Positions 27,362-36,223 of a DNA stretch of 64,000 nucleotides are shown one piece after another; the first letter of the stretch is position 1, and every line of letters starts with the position of its first letter. The notes below the pieces were generated by a model. The model was not told where the DNA came from and ran no database searches. It was given only the letters and a program-made list of their open reading frames with translations. A program made the position numbers and the translations under genes. Source of the stretch: an uncultured Pseudomonadota bacterium (GTDB taxonomy: Bacteria; Bdellovibrionota_B; Oligoflexia; Oligoflexales; CAIYRB01); contig CAIYRB010000198.1 of assembly GCA_903928445.1 (NCBI GenBank), positions 1-64,000 of the forward strand. The letters are read 5' to 3'.

Positions 27362-27434
27362 TTCCCTCTCCAAATTGCCTAGCAGATGGTAGGCACTATG
27401 GTGGCAAACTGCTGAAAATCTTGGAGCTCCACCT

Positions 27435-27797
27435 GTGGATCATCTTGGTTCTTCCCTGCACAACTCTCATGTAGCCAAAGAGATTCAAGATCTCGATGTT
27501 GCAGCTGCAACGCTCAAGGGTGACCATGCCTCGCAGATTGATCATGAGTTAGCATCGCGCCTTGATAAGCACTCGCTGGAAGCGATCGTTGAGTTAAAGA
27601 TATCCCGCTTTCTTGACCAGATCGGCACGTTCTACCCTGAAGACTTGCACACACTGATCATGAAGAAGGTGGAGAAGCCACTGCTCAGCCAGATCCTTCG
27701 ACGCACCGGTGGCAACCAAGTCCATGCGTCCAAGATCCTTGGCATCAATCGCAATACCCTGCGCAAAAAAATGAAGCTGTACGGCTTTTCGACCTGA
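27435..27797 (+). CDS. Fis-family helix-turn-helix protein
   Basis: A 120-aa protein whose C-terminal ~45 residues are the Fis/NtrC-type DNA-binding domain: EKPLLSQILRRTGGNQVHASKILGINRNTLRKKMKLYGF. The N-terminal ~70 residues are helical and have no NtrC ATPase, so it is a small Fis-like nucleoid or regulatory protein rather than an enhancer-binding activator. Start is GTG with GGAG eight bases upstream. It is convergent with dnaB. It is not shown to be the orthologue of E. coli Fis, whose usual neighbour dusB is absent. Confidence 0.85.
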   Translation: MDHLGSSLHNSHVAKEIQDLDVAAATLKGDHASQIDHELASRLDKHSLEAIVELKISRFLDQIGTFYPEDLHTLIMKKVEKPLLSQILRRTGGNQVHASKILGINRNTLRKKMKLYGFST

Positions 27798-27827
27798 GCT
27801 TGATGGTCTGCAAGGCCCGTTAGTCTG

Positions 27828-29156
27828 TTAGGTTTGCTGCAGATTGGTAAACTTGAGAAAATTAGGCGCGAAGGCGAGATAGATATCCTCAAGCGAGCCG
27901 TGCCGGTTCTTTCCAATCCTTATCAAGGCCTTGCCTGCCTGTTCTGATTCTGGATTGTAGTATTCATCTCGGTAGATGAACATAATCATATCGGCATCCT
28001 GTTCCATGGAGCCTGATTCACGCAAATCACTTAGCTTTGGTACTTTGTCCGGCCGGCCTTCAACACCTCGGTTTAGCTGTGCCAGGGCTATCACCGGTAC
28101 GCTCAGCTCTTTCGCCAGGGCCTTAAGTCCCCCAGAAATCTCAGAAATCTCTCGCTCGCGACTCTCATACTTCTTAGTTCCTGATGGCCCCATGAGCTGC
28201 AGATAATCGATGACGATTAAATCAAGGCCGTGCTCCTTCTTAAAGCGTCGGCACCTTGAACGCAGTTCAAGGAGACTGATGCCCGGGGTTTCATCGATTC
28301 CCATCATCGCTGGCATGGTGCTGATGCTGCGGACCCCATGCATGAGGCGATCCTGCTCCTCTTCATTGAGGTCGCCCTTTCGCATCCGCGACGAGTCGAT
28401 ACGCGCCTCGCTAGAGATGACGCGCTCCATCAACTGCGTCTTGGACATCTCAAGCGTGAATACCACCGTTGATTTGCCTGCCTTGACCGCGTTGGTCACG
28501 CAGTTTAGAGCGAACGCCGTCTTACCCATACCAGGCCGCGCAGCGATGATGATGAGATCGCTCTTTTGCCAGCCCCCCGTGATGCGGTCAAGATCGACAA
28601 ACTGCGACGGAACACCCGTCATCTTGCCATCACCATTCAGCCGGGCTTCGATCTCCGCTATCGTCTTTTCCAGCACCTCATCGGTCGTGCTGATACCGCC
28701 GACATCCTGCTGATTAGCGATGGCGATGAACTCTTTTTCAACGTCTTCGATAAAGCCGGCAACACTACCATCATATCCCATCGCCTTTTGGACGGTCGAC
28801 TGACAGGCGGTAATGATGCGGCGCAGGTAGTAGTAATCGCGTACGACCTTGGCGTAGTACTCGATATTTTGTGACACGGGCGAACGCTCGGTCAGTTCCA
28901 CCAGGAACGCTGGACCAAGATAGTCACTATCAGCATGCAGACGCCGGAGCTTCTCCGCGACCGTCATGATGTCAGTCGGCTCGTTCTGCTGATAAAGCTC
29001 GCACATCGCAGCGTAAGTCTGACGATGTGCGTCTAAATAAAACTGCTCAGGGCTGAGCTTGTCCGCTATGGCATTTAGCGCATCCGCATCGCGAAGGATC
29101 GCACCCAACACCGCCCGTTCGGCGTCGAGTGAATGCGGAGGCGCTAACTCAGACAT
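27828..29156 (-). CDS. dnaB: Replicative DNA helicase DnaB
   Basis: The hexameric helicase that unwinds DNA ahead of the fork. The N-terminal primase-interacting domain (PPHSLDAERAVLGAIL) is followed by the RecA-like ATPase: Walker A ARPGMGKTAFA, Walker B LDLIVIDYLQLM and the arginine-rich C-terminal motif. There is no intein or insertion and the length of 442 aa is standard. It is the last gene of the rplY-pth-rpsF-rplI-dnaB run, six bases after rplI. Confidence 0.97.
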   Translation of the reverse strand: MSELAPPHSLDAERAVLGAILRDADALNAIADKLSPEQFYLDAHRQTYAAMCELYQQNEPTDIMTVAEKLRRLHADSDYLGPAFLVELTERSPVSQNIEYYAKVVRDYYYLRRIITACQSTVQKAMGYDGSVAGFIEDVEKEFIAIANQQDVGGISTTDEVLEKTIAEIEARLNGDGKMTGVPSQFVDLDRITGGWQKSDLIIIAARPGMGKTAFALNCVTNAVKAGKSTVVFTLEMSKTQLMERVISSEARIDSSRMRKGDLNEEEQDRLMHGVRSISTMPAMMGIDETPGISLLELRSRCRRFKKEHGLDLIVIDYLQLMGPSGTKKYESREREISEISGGLKALAKELSVPVIALAQLNRGVEGRPDKVPKLSDLRESGSMEQDADMIMFIYRDEYYNPESEQAGKALIRIGKNRHGSLEDIYLAFAPNFLKFTNLQQT

Positions 29157-29162
29157 AGAACC

Positions 29163-29609
29163 TTACTGGGCAGCGACGACCCAAACCTTAAACTTGGGAG
29201 TAACCTCAGCATGCAGCTTAACCTGAGCGGCGTAGACGCCGACTTTCTTGATGTCATCAAGAATGGTGATGTCCTTTTTGGACACCTTCAGGCCTTCCGC
29301 TAACAGCAGCTCTTCCAGCTCGCCAGCCGTTACGCTGCCGAAAATCTTCTCGTCTTCGCCAACCTGCTTGGAGACCGTGACCGACGTCTTTTCGATCTGT
29401 GCGGCCAGCTCCTTGGCGGCGACCAAGATTTTCTCGCGGCGCTTTTCAAGGACGCGCTTGTGGTGGTTCAACGCGGACTGATTTTCTTCGTTGGCGAGCG
29501 CAGCGAGTCCACGTGGCAACAAAAAGTTGCGAGCGTAACCGTTGCGGACATTGACGACATCGCCGATCGAGCCAAGGCTCGCTACTTCATTGGTCAGGAT
29601 AACTTTCAT
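29163..29609 (-). CDS. rplI: 50S ribosomal protein L9
   Basis: An rRNA-binding large-subunit protein. The N-terminal domain MKVILTNEVASLGSIGDVVNVRNGYARNFLLPRGLA is the family signature. A long central helix connects to the C-terminal domain. At 148 aa it is standard. It follows rpsF by 36 bases, without the rpsR (and ssb) genes that commonly sit between them. Confidence 0.97.
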   Translation of the reverse strand: MKVILTNEVASLGSIGDVVNVRNGYARNFLLPRGLAALANEENQSALNHHKRVLEKRREKILVAAKELAAQIEKTSVTVSKQVGEDEKIFGSVTAGELEELLLAEGLKVSKKDITILDDIKKVGVYAAQVKLHAEVTPKFKVWVVAAQ

Positions 29610-29645
29610 AACAAAACAACCTCACCCGGCATCCCGGACTGGACC

Positions 29646-30041
29646 TTATGATTCCTTACGACGCTTCTGCTCAAGGTCACGCTCGCGCGCTTCCTTCTCT
29701 TGGTTGGCTAGCTCAGCCTTGCGCGCTTCGATATCGACCGAACCTTCGGTCGATTCATCGAGGCGGACGACCAAGTGCCTTAGCACGTTGTCATCAATGC
29801 GCATCAAACGCTCCATCTCGGCCAGGTTCTCTGGCGTACCAACGAAGTCGTAGTTGATGTAGTTGCCGCGGAAGCTCTTCTTGATGGGGAAGGCCAATTT
29901 CTTGGTGCCCCAGGGCTCGCGCTTGAGGATCTCGCCGCCGTCCTTGACCATCAGGGCTTCGTAGCCCTCGATGACTTTGGCAGCGTCGGTTTCGGGCAGT
30001 TCACCCTTGGTAATCAGCGTGAAATCGTATTCGCGTAACAA
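29646..30041 (-). CDS. rpsF: 30S ribosomal protein S6
   Basis: Small-subunit protein that binds 16S rRNA together with S18. The N-terminus (YDFTLITKGELPETDAAKVIEGY), AYPIKKS-type segment (KLAFPIKKSFRGNYINYDF) and VLRHLVVRLD are typical. The C-terminus carries a charged extension (KRRKES). Its usual partner gene rpsR is not in the window. Confidence 0.96.
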   Translation of the reverse strand: MLREYDFTLITKGELPETDAAKVIEGYEALMVKDGGEILKREPWGTKKLAFPIKKSFRGNYINYDFVGTPENLAEMERLMRIDDNVLRHLVVRLDESTEGSVDIEARKAELANQEKEARERDLEQKRRKES

Positions 30042-30096
30042 ATTAAACTCCCTTATGGATTAAACAGCCAGCAACCAATTGCCAGCAAGAGAGGCC

Positions 30097-30633
30097 TCAC
30101 ATCTTGTGATCGAAGATCTGCTTCATCCGTATATCTACGTCCTTTAGCATACCTTCTTGCAAACCAAGGAGCTCTGTATCCGTCATCGCTCCGAGCACCC
30201 AATCCGCCGTGTCCCACCCTTCAGGTGGCCGTCCCACACCGAGCTTCAAGCGATGAAACTCGACTAAGCCAGTTTCATCTATGATGCTCCTCACACCGTT
30301 ATGGCCACCGTGACCGCCGCCAACCCGCGCCCTAACCTTACCTGCTGGAACATCGACATCATCGAATATCACCACCAGGTCTCGCACTTCTATCTTAAAA
30401 AACCGCATCACCGCACCGACAGACCGCCCACTCAGATTCATGAAAGTGAGCGGTTTCAATAGAACGGAGCTTTCTCCCCAGAGGCTTCCACGACCAATCA
30501 GGCCTTGAAACTTGGATGCCTCCCAGTTGATCTTGGCTCTCTGAGCAATCTGGTCAAGCAGTAGAAACCCGGCATTGTGCCTAGTGGTTTCGTACTTGGG
30601 GCCCGGGTTGCCTAAACCGACGATCAACTTCAT
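30097..30633 (-). CDS. pth: Peptidyl-tRNA hydrolase
   Basis: It releases peptides from prematurely dropped peptidyl-tRNA. MKLIVGLGNPGPKYETTRHNAGF contains the conserved catalytic His and Asn. KPLTFMNLSGRSV, IFDDVDVPAGKVRARVGGGHGGHNGVRSI and FHRLKLGVGRP are all family motifs. The length of 178 aa is slightly short but complete. It lies 11 bases after rplY, the common rplY-pth pairing. Confidence 0.97.
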   Translation of the reverse strand: MKLIVGLGNPGPKYETTRHNAGFLLLDQIAQRAKINWEASKFQGLIGRGSLWGESSVLLKPLTFMNLSGRSVGAVMRFFKIEVRDLVVIFDDVDVPAGKVRARVGGGHGGHNGVRSIIDETGLVEFHRLKLGVGRPPEGWDTADWVLGAMTDTELLGLQEGMLKDVDIRMKQIFDHKM

Positions 30634-30644
30634 AACCGATTAAC

Positions 30645-30938
30645 TCAACCGACCGGAGCTAAGTCCACGTGCAAAGCTAAGCGCTTGACGGGATCGATAT
30701 GCAACTCGGTGATCTTAACGCGGTGGGTCGAGCCAGCCAAAACCAGATTGAACTGCTTGGTCTCACTCTTCCACGCCCGCGGCAGAAGTTTGGGATCGAG
30801 TTCGATCACCGTCGATTTGCCGCCGCCGTTGAGCACCGCTGGGATCTTGCCAGCTTTGCGCAGCTTACGCGTGTAGGTTTTGCCACGGCCATCGCGTGTC
30901 GTAGCTTCAATCGTCACATCCGTCGTCTTATCTGACAT
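30645..30938 (-). CDS. rplY: 50S ribosomal protein L25, short form
   Basis: A 5S rRNA-binding protein. The L25 core is present (TRDGRGKTYTRKLRKAGKIPAVLNGGG, and HRVKITELHIDPVKRLALHVD). At 97 aa it is the short form without the CTC C-terminal domain. The ORF track starts at GTG 30941; I prefer the ATG at 30938 because GGAG is seven bases upstream. A good promoter lies just before it. Confidence 0.93.
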   Translation of the reverse strand: MSDKTTDVTIEATTRDGRGKTYTRKLRKAGKIPAVLNGGGKSTVIELDPKLLPRAWKSETKQFNLVLAGSTHRVKITELHIDPVKRLALHVDLAPVG

Positions 30939-30967
30939 CACAAATCTCCAACAATATAGAGCCAGGT

Positions 30968-30996
30968 CTTATAGCGGGAAGGGGGGAGGCTGGCAA
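30968..30996 (-). promoter_or_regulatory. Sigma-70-like promoter of the rplY-dnaB operon
   Basis: On the minus strand TTGCCA (-35) is followed after exactly 17 bases by TATAAG (-10), about 30 bases before the rplY start. It lies in the only gap wide enough between prs and rplY. Confidence 0.6.
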
Positions 30997-31039
30997 CAAG
31001 TTCCCGCCGGTCAAATTTTAATCCATTTATATCAGAGCG

Positions 31040-31975
31040 TTATATAAAAAGAGCGCTTATGGAGTCGTCATTATGGATCCGGCGAATCGCCTTACCAAGC
31101 AGCTCGGCGAGGCTGAGCTGCGTGATCTTGCCGCAAGCCTGAGCCTGGGGCGAAAGCATGATGGAGTCGGTCACCACCAACTCTTCGATCTTCGAGTTCT
31201 GCAGATTGTCGATGGCTTTGCCACTCAGGACAGCGTGGCTGATAGCAGCTCGGACCGACAACGCTCCTGCCTCGATCAAGGCATCGGCGGCCTTGGTCAA
31301 AGACCCGGCGGTGTCGACGATATCATCGATGATCAGACAGTTTTTGCCGCGGACCTCGCCGATGACGTTCATGACCGCGCTTTCATTCGGCTTATCACGA
31401 CGCTTGTCGACGATCGCCAGGCCGCAATTAAAGTGCTTAGCCATGGCTCGAGCTCGCTCCACACCGCCAGCATCGGGTGACACCACCACCAGGTTTTCAC
31501 CGCGCTGAAAGTGGTTGGCAAACACCGGCTTGGCATAGAGGTGATCGACCGGAATGTTAAAGAACCCTTGGATGGCCGAGGTGTGTAGTTCCACCGTCAG
31601 CAGGCGATGAAAATGCGCCGCCTGAATCAAATCCGCGACCAGTTTGGCAGAAATCGGTGTCCGCGGAGCACTCTTGCGCTCCTGGCGAGCATAACCGAAA
31701 TAGGGCGCAACGAAGGTCACTCTTGAAGCCGAGGCGCGATGGCAAGCATCTGCCATGATCAACGCCTCCATCAGATGATGGTTGGACGGACATGAAGTCG
31801 ACTGGATGATAAAGACGTCGCGGCCCCGCACGTTGCTGTTGAGTTCAACGCGGGTTTCACCATCGGAGAACTGGGAGACCAAGGCCTCACCAAGCGGCAT
31901 ATCTAGCCAGTCACAGATCTTTTCAGCCAACGGGCGATTAGCGTTGCCTGAAAAAACAATGAGTTCGGCGTCCAT
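31040..31975 (-). CDS. prs: Ribose-phosphate pyrophosphokinase (PRPP synthase)
   Basis: It makes PRPP from ribose 5-phosphate and ATP for nucleotide, His and Trp synthesis. The class I enzyme features are VTFVAPYFGYARQERK, VVSPDAGGVERA, and the PRPP loop LIIDDIVDTAGSL. The ATG at 31975 (MDAELIVFSG) has GGGAG eight bases upstream, so I reject the ORF-track TTG at 31990. It is upstream of rplY on the same strand. prs, rplY and pth are commonly neighbours in proteobacteria. Confidence 0.96.
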   Translation of the reverse strand: MDAELIVFSGNANRPLAEKICDWLDMPLGEALVSQFSDGETRVELNSNVRGRDVFIIQSTSCPSNHHLMEALIMADACHRASASRVTFVAPYFGYARQERKSAPRTPISAKLVADLIQAAHFHRLLTVELHTSAIQGFFNIPVDHLYAKPVFANHFQRGENLVVVSPDAGGVERARAMAKHFNCGLAIVDKRRDKPNESAVMNVIGEVRGKNCLIIDDIVDTAGSLTKAADALIEAGALSVRAAISHAVLSGKAIDNLQNSKIEELVVTDSIMLSPQAQACGKITQLSLAELLGKAIRRIHNDDSISALFI

Positions 31976-32060
31976 GGCGGTGTCTCCCAACGAGGTTGTT
32001 TTTGCGAGGCGCTAGAGACTGAGGCTTAACTGAGACATTGCGCGGGATCAGAAGTGAGGT

Positions 32061-32135
32061 TGGCTGGGGCGGGAGGGATCGAACCTCCGAATGCCGGAAT
32101 CAAAATCCGGTGCCTTACCACTTGGCGACGCCCCA
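32061..32135 (-). tRNA. tRNA-Gln(TTG)
   Basis: Cloverleaf of 75 nt with encoded CCA. Acceptor TGGGGCG/CGCCCCA, anticodon stem CCGGA/TCCGG with loop TTTTGAT giving anticodon TTG, T arm GGAGG-TTCGATC-CCTCC. It precedes prs. Confidence 0.96.
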
Positions 32136-32221
32136 CTACTTTAGATGACAAAAAGTCCTTGCCCGTGGGGGGATTAAATAACGTGGGCAGTGGGGGGGTG
32201 TCAACAACTGCGTGAGAGGAT

Positions 32222-34891
32222 TTAACGCAAATAGTAACCGGGCCGATGCTGGAGTCGCCAACGGACCACATCGTCGTCGAAGATCTCAACATCCCAGGCG
32301 CCATGGCCCAGTGCTGGATGGGTCAGGAGCCTAGTGGCCACGGCGTCGACCACCTGGGTTTCAAAGGTGCGCCGCAACGCTCGACCACCAAAAGCGCTGC
32401 CCTGCGCCGAGGCAATAAGTGTCTGGGTCAGGTTTGGACCAATACCAACACGAAACAAGCGATCGCTCAACCTGCCATTGAGCTCGCCAAGCAGGCGCTC
32501 TAGCAGATGCGATAATTGCGGCCTACCGAGCCGCTTAAACACCACCACTTCGTCAATGCGGTTGACGAACTCTGGGCGCAGCTGCAGGGCTAGACTGTCA
32601 CGCAAAGCTTGTTCGCTGGCTGCTTCCGGATCGGCAATCCGCTGAAGTGCCAAGTTGGACGTCATAATGATGAGAGTGTTGCGAAAATCGACCAAGCGCC
32701 CACTGCCGTCCGTCAGCCGCCCATCTTCGAAGGTCTGCAGCAGAAGGTCTAAGACACGCGGATGAGATTTTTCGATTTCATCAAACAGCACGACTGAATA
32801 CGGCTTATGCCGCACTGCTTCCGTCAATTCACCACCTTCGCCAAATCCGACATAGCCTGGAGGTGAACCGACTAGGCGTGCCGCAGCATGCTGTTCCATA
32901 AACTCCGACATGTCGATGCGGATGATCTTCGCATCATCGGCAAACAGTTCCGCTGCAAGGGCTTTGGCGGTCTCGGTCTTACCAACACCAGTAGGTCCAA
33001 GAAAAAGAAACACGCCTAGTGGGCGCCCTGGGTCATTGATGCCAACTCGCGCCCGCTTCAGGGTTCTAGCGATTTTTGCCAACGCCTGATCCTGGCCAAA
33101 GACCCGCTTGGCAAGCCGGGCCTCAAGGTCAAGCAACTTGCGCATATCGTCTTCGAGCAGACGGCCAACAGGAATGCGGGTCCAGACGGAAACCACCTCA
33201 GCGATTTCCCGGGCGCCGACAACCTGGCGCAAAAAAGCATGGTCCTTCTGCATCTGTGCTAGTGCCGCCTTGAGATGGGCTGACTCGCCGCCCAAACGCG
33301 GCAACTCGCCGTATTGCAAGCGAGCGGCAAAATCAAAATCCGACTGACTCTTGGCCGCCTCGTAGAGGTCAAGGCCTTCTTGGCGGCTCTTCTCTGCCTG
33401 GTGCAATTTCGCCAACAGGTCTTGATGCCGCCGCCAGATGGCTTCGATGCGCGCATATTCAACCTTAGCCTTGTCGAGCCGCACGGCAAGCTGTGCCAGT
33501 GCGGCTTTGTGACCGGCGCTGTCGGTGCCGATCGCTTTGCGCTCGATTTCATTTTCACCGATCTCTGATTTTAGCTGGTCCAGGATCGCTGGCACGCTTT
33601 CAATTTGCAAGTGCAGACGGCTCGCCGCTTCATCGATCAAGTCGATCGCCTTATCTGGGAGCTTGCGATTGGGCAGGTAGCGAATCGATTGGGCGACCGC
33701 AGCACGTAGCGCTTCATCATCGATTTGCACCTTGTGGTGGATCTCATAGCGGCTTTTCAGACCGCGCAAGATCGCCAATGTCGTCTGGGCATTTGGCTCC
33801 TCGACCATGATCGGTTGAAAGCGTCGTTCTAGCGCCGGATCCTTTTCGATATATTTGCGAAATTCATCGAGCGTCGTTGCACCCAAACACTGCAGTTCGC
33901 CGCGTGCTAGGGCCGGCTTAAGTAGGTTGGCCGCATCAGCTCCACCCTCGTGATTTCCGGCTCCGACGAGCATGTGGATTTCATCGATAAACAATATAAC
34001 TTGCCCGCGCAGAGCCTCGAGAGCCTTAAGCAGGTTCTTCATCCGCTCTTCAAATTCGCCGCGGAACTTTGCACCAGCCAGCATCGCACCAAGATCCAAC
34101 GATAGAACGCGCATTCCCCGCATTGACTCCGGCACCGCGCCACTGGCTATACGCAAGGCAATGGCCTCAGCCACGGCGGACTTGCCAACTCCCGGCTCAC
34201 CGATCAGAATCGGGTTGTTCTTTTTCTTGCGACCAAGGATTTCCAACACACGACGGACTTCGGCGTCGCGGCCGATGACCGGGTCGAGCTCACCGCGCTC
34301 GGCTGAGGCCGATAGGTCCACTGTGAATAAGCGTAGGTCTTTGCCTAGCTTGTCAGGCACCGGGTTTTCGGCCGCCGCTTTGCTCGCAGTCTTGGCCTTA
34401 GCCTTAGAATTGGAACTAGCGTTGGAACTGGATTTACCTGGGTTGGGCGTTGGCGAGCCATCGCCGGAGGCCCGTTTGCCGACCATAGGACTAAAGTCCT
34501 CATCGACTCGACTCCGCTCTTCGGCAGCTTCAGCGCTGCGGGTGAGGAAGCTCTGGATGATGGTCGATTGGCGACAAAGTGCCTCCCACAACACCGTCTC
34601 TTTAACCAGCGTCGTCGCGGCCTGGGCTTCGGCTAGGTCCAGGGCCGCGTCCAAGCGTCGACCAAACTCGACCTTGATCGTCCCGTAGACCCGTGGCGAC
34701 CGGGCCAGGTGTGCCTCCAGGTGGCGCTTCATCCGGTCACCCAACTGGCCCTTAAGGGTCACGGCATCGGCGCGAAGCATCGCCAGCGCCACATGCTCTA
34801 CCTCGAGTAGCTGGTGCCCCAGACTGCGCGCATACTGCAGACCTTGGTGTAAGGCCTTCTGGCAGCCGAATTCGTAGCGCGAGACATCCAT
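32222..34891 (-). CDS. clpB: ClpB-type AAA+ disaggregase
   Basis: A hexameric chaperone that pulls proteins from aggregates together with DnaK. The Clp N-domain ([27 protein letters not shown]) is followed by an unusual Ser/Lys/Ala-rich linker (about residues 145-180). AAA1 has GEPGVGKSA and [11 protein letters not shown] coiled-coil middle domain of ClpB size ([19 protein letters not shown]...LQYGELPRL) precedes AAA2 with GPTGVGKTE and [10 protein letters not shown]. No ClpP-binding IGF/L loop was noticed. The middle domain argues for ClpB rather than ClpA; T6SS ClpV is less likely as no T6SS genes are present. Confidence 0.87.
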   Translation of the reverse strand: MDVSRYEFGCQKALHQGLQYARSLGHQLLEVEHVALAMLRADAVTLKGQLGDRMKRHLEAHLARSPRVYGTIKVEFGRRLDAALDLAEAQAATTLVKETVLWEALCRQSTIIQSFLTRSAEAAEERSRVDEDFSPMVGKRASGDGSPTPNPGKSSSNASSNSKAKAKTASKAAAENPVPDKLGKDLRLFTVDLSASAERGELDPVIGRDAEVRRVLEILGRKKKNNPILIGEPGVGKSAVAEAIALRIASGAVPESMRGMRVLSLDLGAMLAGAKFRGEFEERMKNLLKALEALRGQVILFIDEIHMLVGAGNHEGGADAANLLKPALARGELQCLGATTLDEFRKYIEKDPALERRFQPIMVEEPNAQTTLAILRGLKSRYEIHHKVQIDDEALRAAVAQSIRYLPNRKLPDKAIDLIDEAASRLHLQIESVPAILDQLKSEIGENEIERKAIGTDSAGHKAALAQLAVRLDKAKVEYARIEAIWRRHQDLLAKLHQAEKSRQEGLDLYEAAKSQSDFDFAARLQYGELPRLGGESAHLKAALAQMQKDHAFLRQVVGAREIAEVVSVWTRIPVGRLLEDDMRKLLDLEARLAKRVFGQDQALAKIARTLKRARVGINDPGRPLGVFLFLGPTGVGKTETAKALAAELFADDAKIIRIDMSEFMEQHAAARLVGSPPGYVGFGEGGELTEAVRHKPYSVVLFDEIEKSHPRVLDLLLQTFEDGRLTDGSGRLVDFRNTLIIMTSNLALQRIADPEAASEQALRDSLALQLRPEFVNRIDEVVVFKRLGRPQLSHLLERLLGELNGRLSDRLFRVGIGPNLTQTLIASAQGSAFGGRALRRTFETQVVDAVATRLLTHPALGHGAWDVEIFDDDVVRWRLQHRPGYYLR

Positions 34892-34976
34892 GCAGCTTGC
34901 CCTTCCTCAGGCTGGAGACCATCAGTCCAGCCCCCAGTCAGGGGATCGGCCCACACAACCGGCTCCTTGAGGCAAG

Positions 34977-35255
34977 TTACCGGCTCACCTCGATCATTTT
35001 AAGCTGTAGGTCGTGAATCAACTGCCTGATAAGACGGTCTTCTTCGGGCAAGAGGTTGTTTTTGGTCTTGGTCTGAAGAAGGCGGATAAACTCGATATTC
35101 TGCCTTGCCAAGGGCAGGTTCTTCTGTGGCGGTCGGCCCTCGACGGTCGCTTCCCCCATGTAGTACAGAGCTGCCGAGGAAAACCCCAAAATCAGTCCGG
35201 AAAAATCCACCGATCCAGAATTTGGCCCACCATTCTCAGCATTTGATTCGACCAT
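34977..35255 (-). CDS. DUF1844 family protein
   Basis: A 92-aa protein of the DUF1844 family, whose function is unknown. It shows the family pattern FSGLILGFSSAALYYMGE, NLPLARQNIEFIRLLQTKTKNNLLPEEDRLI and a final helix LIHDLQLKMIEV. The start is the ATG at 35255, six bases after AGGAG, rather than the track's GTG. It is upstream of clpB on the same strand and divergent from the FHA gene. Confidence 0.85.
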   Translation of the reverse strand: MVESNAENGGPNSGSVDFSGLILGFSSAALYYMGEATVEGRPPQKNLPLARQNIEFIRLLQTKTKNNLLPEEDRLIRQLIHDLQLKMIEVSR

Positions 35256-35405
35256 CACAGACTCCTCATGGCAGCAGAGGGACCAATCTTAACGGAAGGC
35301 ACCTCGCTAAGGAAGGGCGAAGCAAGGCCCTGCCCCTCTGCCTCGCTACATTAAAGCTTTGCCTTAAATGGCCGATAGATAGCTCGGAGCAATGGAAGCG
35401 GGGGC

Positions 35406-36146
35406 ATGGCGAAACAAGCAAAAATCAACAAGCAGCGCGGCGTCCTTTACGGCGTCGACGGCAAGGGCAACGGTCAAGCGATCAAGCTGCGCCGGGACGC
35501 CACGCTTTTTGGCCGCGAAAAAGGCGACATCCTCATCGAGGACCATGAAATCTCGTCGACGCACTGCCAAATCCAAAATATCAACGGCGTTTATCATGTC
35601 TTCGATATGAACAGCACCAACGGTACCTTTGTGAACAAGGAACGCATCGTCAAATCCCGGCTGACTTCAGGCGACATCATCACGGTCGGCCAAAGTAGCT
35701 TCCGCTTTCAGCTCGAAGACGAAGCCCAGGTGCGCCATATCGCAACGATTTTCAAATCAAAGGAAAAACGCTCCCTGAACGATAGCAAAGCACCTAGCCT
35801 AGTCGATACCCTGATCGAGGGCGAACTGCGCTCAACGCACTCAGAGTCCATCGAGCTGCGCATCACCTACCAGGACGGGACCAAGGAAGAGGTCGAATTA
35901 AACCAAAAAACCCTTTTTATTGGCCGCGCGTCGAGCTTTGGCAAATTCGAGCAAGATCCCGAAATCTCGCGCAAACACCTCCTGGTCAAGCTCAACGACA
36001 CCGGCCAGGTATTTATCGAAGACCAGGGCTCGACCAATGGCTCCTTTCTCAACGCTAAACGGATCACCGGCATGCATCTGGTGCAGCCCGAGGACCAGGT
36101 CAAAGTCGGCACGGCCATGATTAAAATCCGTGCGAAAACCTCCTGA
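35406..36146 (+). CDS. Protein with two FHA domains
   Basis: Two phosphothreonine-binding FHA domains in tandem. The first (about residues 30-95) has FGREKGDI, EISSTHCQI and NSTNGTFVN. The second (about 165-235) has IGRASSFG, EISRKHLLV and GSTNGSFLN. The recognition residues Arg, Ser, His and Asn are kept in both. No kinase or secretion gene is adjacent, so its partner is unknown. The promoter of glnS overlaps its 3' end. Confidence 0.9.
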   Translation: MAKQAKINKQRGVLYGVDGKGNGQAIKLRRDATLFGREKGDILIEDHEISSTHCQIQNINGVYHVFDMNSTNGTFVNKERIVKSRLTSGDIITVGQSSFRFQLEDEAQVRHIATIFKSKEKRSLNDSKAPSLVDTLIEGELRSTHSESIELRITYQDGTKEEVELNQKTLFIGRASSFGKFEQDPEISRKHLLVKLNDTGQVFIEDQGSTNGSFLNAKRITGMHLVQPEDQVKVGTAMIKIRAKTS

Positions 36147-36171
36147 CACACACCGCCGCTTTGCCTATACT
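36143..36171 (+). promoter_or_regulatory. Promoter of glnS
   Basis: CTGACA (-35) and TATACT (-10) are spaced by exactly 17 bases. The -35 box overlaps the stop codon of the FHA gene, and the glnS ATG lies about 50 bases downstream. Confidence 0.5.
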
Positions 36172-36223
36172 CGGCCTCTTGCGACCTACCGCGTAAGCTG
36201 TTCACCCGAGGCCGAGGCACGCC

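Noticed and set aside
33972-34688. Plus-strand ORF of 238 aa
   Set aside because: Antisense to clpB; its composition follows the reverse strand of AAA1.
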